40,734 nucleotides of DNA from Planctomycetota bacterium (GTDB lineage: Bacteria > Planctomycetota > Phycisphaerae > SM23-33), in NCBI GenBank assembly GCA_026693065.1, contig JAPLNA010000071.1, positions 13,608 through 54,341 of the forward strand, read 5' to 3'. Shown here piece after piece: positions 8,115 to 15,577 of the stretch. Within the stretch, counting starts at the first letter, position 1; each line of letters opens with the position of its first letter. Under the pieces are notes generated by a model, which was given only the letters and a program-made list of their open reading frames with translations, ran no database searches and had not been told where the DNA came from. A program made the position numbers and the translations under genes.

Positions 8115-9626
8115 ATGTTTCAGAAACAACGTGTGAACCGTCGTGGCAAGGCCTTTAACCGGGCGGCGTCGAACCCCTGCATGGATCTGCTGGAACCCCG
8201 GCAGCTCCTGTCCAACGCCCTGCTGGGCATCAACCCCCAGGCCCCGATCATCGGGTACGACAACCAGGGACAGTTGACCTACACCGCCGGGGCCCAGGCC
8301 CTGCACGTGGCGGCCACCCCGCTGAACCTTCAGCAGGTCGCCAACGGGCCGGTCAACTTCATCTACTCCAACATCGGCGACCTGAAGATCGACATCCAGA
8401 TCGACAACGCCGGCAATCTGGTCGGCGGGGTGGCGGGGGATGACCTCGTCGTCGTCGGCGACGCCGACCTCGACGGCGACTACGTGCCGGACGTCTCGGG
8501 CGTGCTGCTGACGGGCGAGATCCTCCAGTTCGGTTCCCTGGACACGGGCACGGTCGTCGACAAGTACGACTTCCTGTTCGTTCCCACGGGCGGGCTGCTG
8601 GCGGGTCTGTACGCCGGGCAGATGATCGGCATCACGATGACGAGCGAGCATTCAAGCTTCGTCGGCTCGTTCCAGGCCGACTTTGCCGGAGGGGCCAAGG
8701 GCAATCTGGGCGCCGTGTCGATCTCGGTTCCCCCGGCGGCCATCAGCGGGTTCAACTACGTCGACGCCAACAACAACGGCGTCATGGACTCCGGCGAGGT
8801 GCCGATCGCCGGCACGACCGTGACGCTGACGGGCACGAACGCGCAGGGGCCCATCGCCCCCATCACGACGACCACGGACGTCTCCGGGTTCTACCTGTTC
8901 AACAACCTGCTCCCGGGCACGTACACCGTGACGGAGACCCAGCCGGGCGGCTACGTGGACGGGCTGGACTCGCGGGGTAACGTGGCGCCCCTTCCCGGCA
9001 GCAACACGACGGACGTGATCAGCGGGATCGTCGTGAACGCCGGTGACATGGCCGCCCAGAACAACTTCGGCGAGCTCCGGGGCACGCCCGTGGGCGGCGG
9101 GATGACCGCGACGATCGGATTCTGGCACAACAAGAACGGGCAGAAACTGCTGACGTGCCTCAACGGCAGCGCCAGCGCCAAGAACCTGGGCAACTGGCTG
9201 GCGGCGACCTTCCCGCGGCTGTACGGCGCGCAGGCCGGCAGCAACAACCTCACCGGCAAGACCAACACCCAGGTTGCCGCGTACTACATGACCCTCTTCA
9301 ACGTCAAGGGTCAGAAGCTCAACGCCCAGGTGCTGGCGGTGGCCTTCGCGGTATACGCGACCAACTCCACGTTGGCCGGCGGCACGATAGCGGCGAAGTA
9401 CGGCTTCACCGTCAGTGCCGCGGGTACCGGGGCGGCCCTGTTCAACGTCGGGACCAGCGGAGCGGCCTTCGGCGTGGCCAACGGCACCACGCTGTCGATC
9501 ATGGACATCCTGCTGGCGGCCAACAACCAGGCCGTCAACGGCGTCCTTTACGCCGGCGTCACGAGCCTGCAGAACATGGCCAACGTCGTGTTCGACGGGA
9601 TCAACACCAGCGGAGACATCAGCTAG
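8115..9626 (+). CDS. LEPR-XLL surface protein, paralogue with SdrD B-like domain
   Basis: A 503-residue paralogue of the upstream gene. Residues 1-~205 (LEPRQLLS motif and shared module ending GGAKGNLGAV) are nearly identical to it, and then the proteins differ completely. Here residues ~212-318 form an SdrD B-like domain (GFNYVDANNNGVMDSGE ... GTYTVTETQPGGY). The C-terminal ~175 residues begin ATIGFWHNKNGQKLL and continue as a module that I recall from other planctomycete surface proteins but cannot name. Start set by AAGGAG 8 nt upstream. Probably exported; role unknown, perhaps in cell-surface structure like its neighbour. Confidence 0.85.
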   Translation: MFQKQRVNRRGKAFNRAASNPCMDLLEPRQLLSNALLGINPQAPIIGYDNQGQLTYTAGAQALHVAATPLNLQQVANGPVNFIYSNIGDLKIDIQIDNAGNLVGGVAGDDLVVVGDADLDGDYVPDVSGVLLTGEILQFGSLDTGTVVDKYDFLFVPTGGLLAGLYAGQMIGITMTSEHSSFVGSFQADFAGGAKGNLGAVSISVPPAAISGFNYVDANNNGVMDSGEVPIAGTTVTLTGTNAQGPIAPITTTTDVSGFYLFNNLLPGTYTVTETQPGGYVDGLDSRGNVAPLPGSNTTDVISGIVVNAGDMAAQNNFGELRGTPVGGGMTATIGFWHNKNGQKLLTCLNGSASAKNLGNWLAATFPRLYGAQAGSNNLTGKTNTQVAAYYMTLFNVKGQKLNAQVLAVAFAVYATNSTLAGGTIAAKYGFTVSAAGTGAALFNVGTSGAAFGVANGTTLSIMDILLAANNQAVNGVLYAGVTSLQNMANVVFDGINTSGDIS

Positions 9627-9695
9627 CGGATCGTTGGGATCTCGGCGGCCCTTGCCACAGGCAACAGGCCGACGAGTCAGCGGAGCACTCTCGAG

Positions 9696-9728
9696 GCGGC
9701 GGCCCATCCAGGCCGCCGCTTCTGTTTT
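9696..9728 (+). terminator. Rho-independent terminator after the second LEPR-XLL gene
   Basis: GCGGCGGCC (9696-9704) and GGCCGCCGC (9711-9719) form a perfect 9-bp stem with a 6-nt loop, followed by TTCTGTTTT. Confidence 0.85.
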
Positions 9729-9774
9729 AACCTCTTCCACACACGCCCGGGCGGGCGGGAAAACCGCCGGCGGA

Positions 9775-9958
9775 TTGGCCCGCCCTCGCGATGAATCGTA
9801 CGTTCCCCGTGGATCGAATGGCTCCGCTCGCTCAGGGAACGGCCCGAAGGCTCGGCTCCCGGCGGCGCTCGCGAGAGAACGCTCGCGAGACACAATGCTG
9901 TTTGGCGTCCCACGTCCGACTATCGAGCGGATCGCGGGAACAATTGAGGAGATCGCTC
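9775..9958 (+). promoter_or_regulatory. Possible promoter and leader of the second PEP-CTERM gene
   Basis: A weak candidate promoter is TTGGCC (9775-9780), 18 bp, TACGTT (9799-9804). The following leader contains 9821-9843, which matches 4235-4257 in the other PEP-CTERM leader with about two differences. It also contains two CTCGCGAG copies (9868-9875, 9882-9889) that can pair as an 8-bp stem with a 6-nt loop. GAGGAG at 9946 is the ribosome site. Confidence 0.4.
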
Positions 9959-10717
9959 ATGCAACGCACACATCGGATCCATATTCTCTCAGGGATTCTT
10001 GTCGCCCTCGTCGCCCCTCTGGGCGTTTCCGGCGCTGTCATCTCGCAATCGATCGATCTGACCGGCCCCGCCATCGTCGGCCAGACGCTCAACGGGCTCA
10101 GCGCCCGCGCCACCTTCAAGCTCGACACGGTCGCACCCAACACCCTCGTCATCACGCTCAAGAACACCTCGACGGGCGTACCGGCCGGCACGGACAGCGC
10201 CTCCCAGATGTTGGCGGGCCTGTCCTTCGACCTGGGCCAGCCCGGCGCCCTCGCCGGCGATCCCTCGATCACCGGCGGCTCGGCTGTGATCGGCCCGGGC
10301 GGCGTGTCGGTGGGCATTTCCCCCGCCCTGTCGGCCGGGGCGGACATCTCCGCCTGGTGGGGCTACGGCAACAACGGGACGGGAGTCATTCTGCCCAACC
10401 GAACGACGGCCATGCGGGGGGGCAATTCGATCGGCTTCACCGGCAGCAACCTGCAAGGCCCCGGCGGCGGCATCGTGACCAATCCCCCGCTGGTCGCCAT
10501 GGGCGGGCAGAGCGGCTTCGCCGACTCCGTCGTCGTCACATTGACCCTCGACAAGCCGCTGGCCAATCTGTCCTTCCTGGGCAACGGCGTGCTGGCGGAG
10601 TTCGGCTCGGACTACCGCTTCGCCCAGGGCACCTTCACCGTTCCCGAGCCGGCGAGCCTCACCGTGCTGGTCCTGGGCAGCCTGGGGGCCCTGCTTCGCC
10701 GCCGGCGCCGCGCCTGA
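9959..10717 (+). CDS. PEP-CTERM sorting domain protein
   Basis: A 252-residue exported protein. The N-terminus MQRTHRIHILSGILVALVAP is a signal peptide, the middle has no recognised domain (beta-rich, Gly/Asn-rich, with NTSTG and WWGYGNNGTG), and the C-terminus is VPEPASLTVLVLGSLGALL followed by RRRRRA, the PEP-CTERM signal recognised by exosortase. The ATG at 9959 is chosen from GAGGAG 7 nt upstream; the frame is open further upstream but without a signal peptide. A monocistronic gene, bounded by terminators on both sides. Distinct in sequence from the other PEP-CTERM protein except for the sorting signal. Confidence 0.85.
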   Translation: MQRTHRIHILSGILVALVAPLGVSGAVISQSIDLTGPAIVGQTLNGLSARATFKLDTVAPNTLVITLKNTSTGVPAGTDSASQMLAGLSFDLGQPGALAGDPSITGGSAVIGPGGVSVGISPALSAGADISAWWGYGNNGTGVILPNRTTAMRGGNSIGFTGSNLQGPGGGIVTNPPLVAMGGQSGFADSVVVTLTLDKPLANLSFLGNGVLAEFGSDYRFAQGTFTVPEPASLTVLVLGSLGALLRRRRRA

Positions 10718-10741
10718 TCGGCCCTTTCTCCCAACCCCCTC

Positions 10742-10774
10742 GACGGGCGGCCCACCCCAGGCCGCCCGTCTTCT
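10742..10774 (+). terminator. Rho-independent terminator after the second PEP-CTERM gene
   Basis: GACGGGCGGCC (10742-10752) pairs perfectly with GGCCGCCCGTC (10760-10770) over a 7-nt loop, followed by TTCT. The loop and inner stem resemble the terminator at 9696. Confidence 0.85.
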
Positions 10775-10823
10775 ACTGCCTGACCGACCGCCGCACCAGC
10801 CTGATTGCCTGTTGGCCTCCCAT

Positions 10824-10871
10824 CCCCTGAGGCCCTCAAGGGCCGGTGACCAGGGGTCACGCCGCGATCGA
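10824..10871. other. Cluster of inverted repeats upstream of the TPR operon
   Basis: GGCCC-TCAA-GGGCC sits inside a wider CCCCTG...CAGGGG pair, and overlaps GTGACC-AGG-GGTCAC. They precede the promoter at 10899 and could be a bidirectional terminator or regulator site. The rest of 10775-11085 has no gene. Confidence 0.3.
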
Positions 10872-10898
10872 GCCAGGCTAACCCGGGGAAGGTTAGTG

Positions 10899-10927
10899 TT
10901 GCTCGCAGGCGGGGGATTTCGTACAAT
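10899..10927 (+). promoter_or_regulatory. Promoter of the TPR/ExbB/ExbD operon
   Basis: TTGCTC at 10899-10904 and TACAAT at 10922-10927 with a 17-bp spacer, about 160 nt before the TPR gene. The -35 box is a partial match, the -10 a good one. Confidence 0.6.
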
Positions 10928-11085
10928 CAGGGACTGTCCTTGCCGATGGATCGCGCGCGGCTGACGAGGCCGGGTGACTTCGATCCGACGGTGCAATCGA
11001 GAGGCCGGGCGTTACGTTTGGCTGTCGATGACGGTGTCGGCGGTGGCCTCCCACAGTGGTTTACCACACGGATGGAGCGACTCTC

Positions 11086-14000
11086 ATGAACGATGCGTGC
11101 CGGATCGGGCGAACGTGGGTTTCCCTGGCGGTGGTGGCGGGCGTGGCGGCGGTGTCGGCCTTGCCGGCGCGGGCGCAGGAGGGGAACGTGGATCCGGCCG
11201 TCAAGCAACTGGTGGCCGCCAACGGGCTGTTTCAGCAGGGGCTGCCCAAGCTGGCCGCCGAGGAGTACGAGGCGTTCCTCAAGAACTATCCCTCGCACGC
11301 GGAGATTTCCTCCGCCCGGTACGGGCTGGCCATCTGCCGCTACCAGCTCAACGACTTCCCCGAGGCCATCAAGCACCTCCAGATTCTCTCCGACGACAAG
11401 AAGTTCAAGCAGCGGGACGAGGTTCTGGCCGTGCTGGGGCACTGCCTGCTGGCGACGAAGCAATACCCGGCGGCCCTGAAGGCCTTTGACGCGTTGCTGG
11501 AGGAATACCCCGCCAGCAAGCACGCGGAGGTCGTCGCCCTCAACCGAGCGCAGGTGCTGTATCTGCTCGAAAGGCCCGCCGACAGCCTGAAGGCCTGCAA
11601 GGAGTTCCTCAAGAAATACTCCAGCGGCCAGCGGCACGGGTCGGCGGAGTACTTCCAGGCCTGCTCGCAGATGGCCCTGAACGACACCGCCGAGGCCGAG
11701 AAGACCCTCAAGGCCTTCCTCAAGGACAAGGACAACACCGACTCGGCCCACCGGACGGACGCGATGTTGCTTCTGGGCCAGTGCCTGGAGGCCCGGGGGC
11801 AGTTGGAGGAGGCGGTGGGGCAGTACAACGATTTCGTCAAGGCGGCCCCGGCTGACAAGAAGGCCGACGGGTATTACAGCGTCGGGCTGGCGCAGTACAA
11901 GGCCAAGAAGTACCCCGAGGCCGTCGAGGCCCTGACGGCGGTGGTGACGCGGTACGAGAAGTCGCCCTACGTGGCGGCGGCGAGGCTGCAGTTGGGGCTG
12001 GCGCAGTTGGCGGCGGGGCAGGCCCCCGAGGCTCGGGCGACGCTCGAGAAGGTCAAGGCTTCCGACCTCGCGCGGGCGGGCAAGGCGACGTACTGGCTGA
12101 TTCAGTGCGACATGGCCCAGAAGAACTGGGGCGCCGCCCGGACGGCGTTGGAGGCGATGGCCAAGACCGACACGGGCAAGGAGAACGCCGAGGCCGTCGC
12201 CTACGACAAGGCCCTGTGCGCGATGGAGCTGGGGCAGTTCGAGCCGGCGGCGAAGGAATTCGCCGAGTTCGTCAAGACGTACCCCGCCAGCACGCAGGCG
12301 CCGGAGGCGACGTATCGCCAGGCCTTCTGTCTGCACAAGCTCACCCGCTATGCCGAGAGCCAGGCCCTCTGCGAGAAGATCCTGGCCTCCTCGAATCATC
12401 CGATGGCCGGGGCCACCCGGGAACTGGCCGCCGAGAACCTCTTCCTGCTGAACAAGCACGCCGAGGCGGGCCCGTTGTTCCGTGCGTTGCTGGGGACGGC
12501 CCAGGGCCGTCAGAAGCAGCAGTTCGCCCTGCGGCTGGGCCAGTGCGAGTTCCTCGCCGGGCGGTATGACGAAGCGGTGAAGATGCTCGCCCCCGTGGTG
12601 GCCGACCCCGCCGCCGGGAAGGACCAGCAGTTCCGAGACGCGGCCTTCTTCCTGGGCGACGCCCAGTTCCAGGCCGGTCAGTTCGCCGATTCGGCCAAGA
12701 CCCTCCAGGCCTACCTGGCCGCCGACGGGCCTCGCAAAGAGGAAGCGACGTTCAAGCTGGGTTTGGCGCAGTTGAAGGCCGCCCAGACCGCCGAGGCGGA
12801 GAAGACCCTGGCCAAGCTCTCCGAAGCCCCGGCCGGATCGCCCTGGGTGGCCCGCGGGCAGTTGGCGTACGGGCAGTTGCTCTACCGCCAGCTCAACCAG
12901 CCCGACAAGGCCGCCGGCGTTCTGGGCAAGGTGCTGGACGAGAAGGCCGCCGCCCCGGCTGACCTGATCGTGCCGGCCTCGTACCTGATGGCGTGGATCG
13001 ACTTCGACTCCAAGCGATACGACCAGGCCGCCGCCCGGTTCGCGGCGATCGTGGACAAGCACAACAACGATCCGCTGGCCGGCGATGCGGCGATGCAGCA
13101 GGCCATCTGCCTCAAGGAGGCCGGCAAGAACGACGAGGCCTACAAGATCCTCCAGAAGTATGAGGACGCCTATCCCGGTTCGAAGCGAAAGGCCGAGGCC
13201 CGCCAACTGGCGGCCACCTGCGTGGTGAAGAAAGACCCCGCCGGGGCGGTGAAACTGCTGGCCCCGCTGGCTGACAAGGACGCCACCTGCACCGACACGG
13301 TGCTGTACGAACTGGCCTGGGCGTATCGCGACGCCAAGGACAACGCCAAGGCGATCGAGGCGTACAAGAAGCTGGTTTCGAAGTTCTCTTCGAGCAAGCT
13401 GGCCGGCCCGGCGCGGGTGGAGCTGGCCGGGCTGCTCTACGTGGACAAGAAGTACGACGAGGCGGCCACGCTGGCGCAGGAGGTCATCGCCGACGGGTCG
13501 GCCGAGCCCAAGATCCGCACGGCGGCGCAGTACCGCCTGGGGTGGTGCCTGGCCGAGACGGACAAGCAGGCCCAGGCGGCGAAGGTCTTCGTCAACCTGG
13601 TCGAGGCCAGCCCCACCGATCCGCTGGCCCCGTCGGCGACGTTCCGCGCGGGAGTGTGTTTTGCCTCCGGCGGGGCCGTCAAGGACGCCCAGAAGTGGCT
13701 CTCGGACGTCATCGAGAAGTATCCCAACGACGAGGTGGTTCCGGCGGCCCGGCTGAAGCTGGGCGAGGTGCAGGCCGCCGCCAACGAGTGGGACAAGTCC
13801 GCCGCCACGTACAAGGCCTTCCTGGGCAATCACCCCAACGACCCGGCGGCGTACAAGGCGCTGTTCGGGCTGGGCTGGGCGATGGAGAACCAGGGCAAGT
13901 ACGAGGAGGCCCGCGCGTTGTACGTGCAGGTGACGGCCAAGAGCAACACCGAGACGGCCGCCCGGGCGCAGTTCCAGATCGGCGAGGGACACTTCGCCCA

Positions 14001-14223
14001 GAAGCAGTATGAGGACGCCATCAGGGAACGTCTGAAGGTGAGCATCGTCTATAACTATCCGGAGTGGTCGGCGAAGGCCCATCTGGAGGCCGGCAGGGCG
14101 TTTGAGGCCCTCAACCAGCCCGACCAGGCCAAACGGCAGTACAGTGAGTGCGTCAGAAAAGCCAAGGGTTCCGACGTGGCGAAGGTGGCCGCCAGCCGTC
14201 TGAAAGCCCTTGGCGGCGAGTGA
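11086..14223 (+). CDS. Large periplasmic tetratricopeptide-repeat protein
   Basis: A 1045-residue protein with a signal peptide (GRTWVSLAVVAGVAAVSALP..ARAQ) and then almost only TPR-like helix pairs. Many repeats have the A/Y-x2-A...Y-P-x-S pattern (for example KYPEAVEALTAVVTRYEKSP, QFEPAAKEFAEFVKTYPAST), as in BamD/YbgF-type TPR proteins. The start at 11086 is preferred over an in-frame upstream start because it begins the signal peptide and follows GGAG. It is first in an operon with ExbB and ExbD, 39 bp away. In proteobacteria a TPR protein (CpoB/YbgF) accompanies the Tol-Pal system; a similar scaffold role for this energised complex is inferred. Its size, four times CpoB, is notable. Confidence 0.85.
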   Translation: MNDACRIGRTWVSLAVVAGVAAVSALPARAQEGNVDPAVKQLVAANGLFQQGLPKLAAEEYEAFLKNYPSHAEISSARYGLAICRYQLNDFPEAIKHLQILSDDKKFKQRDEVLAVLGHCLLATKQYPAALKAFDALLEEYPASKHAEVVALNRAQVLYLLERPADSLKACKEFLKKYSSGQRHGSAEYFQACSQMALNDTAEAEKTLKAFLKDKDNTDSAHRTDAMLLLGQCLEARGQLEEAVGQYNDFVKAAPADKKADGYYSVGLAQYKAKKYPEAVEALTAVVTRYEKSPYVAAARLQLGLAQLAAGQAPEARATLEKVKASDLARAGKATYWLIQCDMAQKNWGAARTALEAMAKTDTGKENAEAVAYDKALCAMELGQFEPAAKEFAEFVKTYPASTQAPEATYRQAFCLHKLTRYAESQALCEKILASSNHPMAGATRELAAENLFLLNKHAEAGPLFRALLGTAQGRQKQQFALRLGQCEFLAGRYDEAVKMLAPVVADPAAGKDQQFRDAAFFLGDAQFQAGQFADSAKTLQAYLAADGPRKEEATFKLGLAQLKAAQTAEAEKTLAKLSEAPAGSPWVARGQLAYGQLLYRQLNQPDKAAGVLGKVLDEKAAAPADLIVPASYLMAWIDFDSKRYDQAAARFAAIVDKHNNDPLAGDAAMQQAICLKEAGKNDEAYKILQKYEDAYPGSKRKAEARQLAATCVVKKDPAGAVKLLAPLADKDATCTDTVLYELAWAYRDAKDNAKAIEAYKKLVSKFSSSKLAGPARVELAGLLYVDKKYDEAATLAQEVIADGSAEPKIRTAAQYRLGWCLAETDKQAQAAKVFVNLVEASPTDPLAPSATFRAGVCFASGGAVKDAQKWLSDVIEKYPNDEVVPAARLKLGEVQAAANEWDKSAATYKAFLGNHPNDPAAYKALFGLGWAMENQGKYEEARALYVQVTAKSNTETAARAQFQIGEGHFAQKQYEDAIRERLKVSIVYNYPEWSAKAHLEAGRAFEALNQPDQAKRQYSECVRKAKGSDVAKVAASRLKALGGE

Positions 14224-14262
14224 GCGGATACCCCCAGGCCAACAGAGAGTCGAGGTGTTTTG

Positions 14263-15102
14263 GTGATAGCGAAGAGGCGAATGTCGGTAAGCCGGTTTCC
14301 GGCGTGGCTGATCGTGTGCGTGGTGACGGCGCTGGCGGGCACGGTGGTGCTGGCGCAGGAGGCGGCAGGCCCGGCCCCGGCGGGCCCGGCGGCGGCGGCG
14401 AACCCCGCCCCGGCGAGCAAGCCCGCCGCCGGTGCGGGCGAGACCACCATCCCCAAGCTCACGATGTGGAACCTCATCAAACAGGGCAACTGGCTGATGA
14501 TCCCCATCGGCATCGCCAGCATGATGGGCGTGTCGATCATCATCGAGCGGCTCGTCGCCCTGCGGCGAAAGAAGGCCGTCCCGCCGGGCTTCCTGGACAG
14601 CCTCAAGGACGCCTACCGCCAGGACGTCGACAACATCCAGAAGGGCATCGCCTTCTGCGAGGCCCAAGACACCCCGATCAGCCGCATGCTCGCCGTCGGG
14701 CTTCGCCACCTCGACCGCGACGACCTGACTGTCGAGCGGGCGATGGAGGACATCGGGCTCAACGAGGTCACCAAGCTTCGGCACAATCTGCGGCTGCTGT
14801 TCGGGGTGGCCGCCGTTGCGCCCATGCTCGGGCTGCTGGGCAGCGTCTCGGGCATGATCCAGGCGTTCTACTCGGTTTCCACCAGTTGGAACGCCACGGG
14901 CAAGGGCGAGACGCTGGCGAGGGGCATTTACGAGGCCCTGGTCACCACCTACAGCGGGCTGGTCATCGCCATTCCCACCCTGATCTTCTATTACATCTTC
15001 CTGAACAAGATCGACGCGATCGTCACGGACATGAACGACATGTCCCGCAAGTTCCTCGAGCACTACCGGACGGCCAACGCCCCCGCCCTCAGCGTCGTCT
15101 AG
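14263..15102 (+). CDS. exbB: MotA/TolQ/ExbB family proton channel protein
   Basis: About 279 residues. An N-terminal signal-like helix (WLIVCVVTALAGTVVLAQE) and a Pro/Ala-rich linker precede the ExbB core: TM helix in WLMIPIGIASMMGVSIIIERLV, then a cytoplasmic segment, then APMLGLLGSVSGMIQAF and ALVTTYSGLVIAIPTLIFYY, the two helices that line the channel in the ExbB/TolQ/MotA family. With ExbD it would convert proton-motive force into mechanical work on a TonB-like partner. The GTG at 14263 is preferred since GAGGTG lies 5 nt upstream; ATG 14281 is another option. The signal-peptide-like extension is common in this subfamily. The ExbD gene follows 12 bp later. Confidence 0.9.
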   Translation: MIAKRRMSVSRFPAWLIVCVVTALAGTVVLAQEAAGPAPAGPAAAANPAPASKPAAGAGETTIPKLTMWNLIKQGNWLMIPIGIASMMGVSIIIERLVALRRKKAVPPGFLDSLKDAYRQDVDNIQKGIAFCEAQDTPISRMLAVGLRHLDRDDLTVERAMEDIGLNEVTKLRHNLRLLFGVAAVAPMLGLLGSVSGMIQAFYSVSTSWNATGKGETLARGIYEALVTTYSGLVIAIPTLIFYYIFLNKIDAIVTDMNDMSRKFLEHYRTANAPALSVV

Positions 15103-15114
15103 GAGCCACGCCCC

Positions 15115-15575
15115 ATGCGCATCAAAGAGGACTACTCCGAGGAAGCCGCCGTCGCGTTCAACATCATGTCGTTGATCGACATCGTCTTCTTCCTCCTGAT
15201 CTTCTTTCTGGCCGTCACCTCGTTCACCCAGGTCGAGCGTGACGCGAGCATCCTGCTGCCCTCCGCGGGCGCGGCCAGCCCCCTGTCGGCCGCCCCGGCC
15301 AACATGACCATCAACGTCCTGGCCAACGGCTCCATCAAGGTCGGCGACCAGGCCTGCACCTGGAAGGAACTCACCGACATCCTCGCCGACGTCGCCGCCG
15401 TCAACCGCGCCCACAAGAACAGCGGCGACTCCGAAAAGGACATCCTCATCCGGGCGGACAAAAACTCCCGGCATGAATACTTCGCCAGCGTCGTCGAGCT
15501 GGCCTATCGCGTCGGCATTGACCGGGCGCGCATCGGCTACGAGGTCGATACCTCCGCCGCCCCCGAGGGACCTGA
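15115..15575 (+). CDS. exbD: ExbD/TolR family protein, apparent frameshift at its 3' end
   Basis: The protein has a short cytoplasmic N-terminus, one TM helix SLIDIVFFLLIFFLAVTSF with the conserved Asp at residue 22, and a periplasmic domain ending RVGIDRARIGYEVDTS. It is the proton-channel partner of ExbB. The end is odd: the frame has no stop until 16083, 500 bp into the next gene, where the translation becomes an Arg/Gly/Pro-rich out-of-frame sequence. A TGA at 15573-15575, two bases before the next gene's ATG, lies one base out of frame, as if one base is missing upstream (for instance in the five-C run at 15560-15564). I take that TGA as the intended stop. Either a sequencing indel or a true lesion is possible. 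Confidence 0.8.
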
Positions 15576-15577
15576 TT

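Noticed and set aside
9791-9958. Upstream start of the second PEP-CTERM protein
   Set aside because: The frame is open, but the signal peptide and a good ribosome site belong to the start at 9959.
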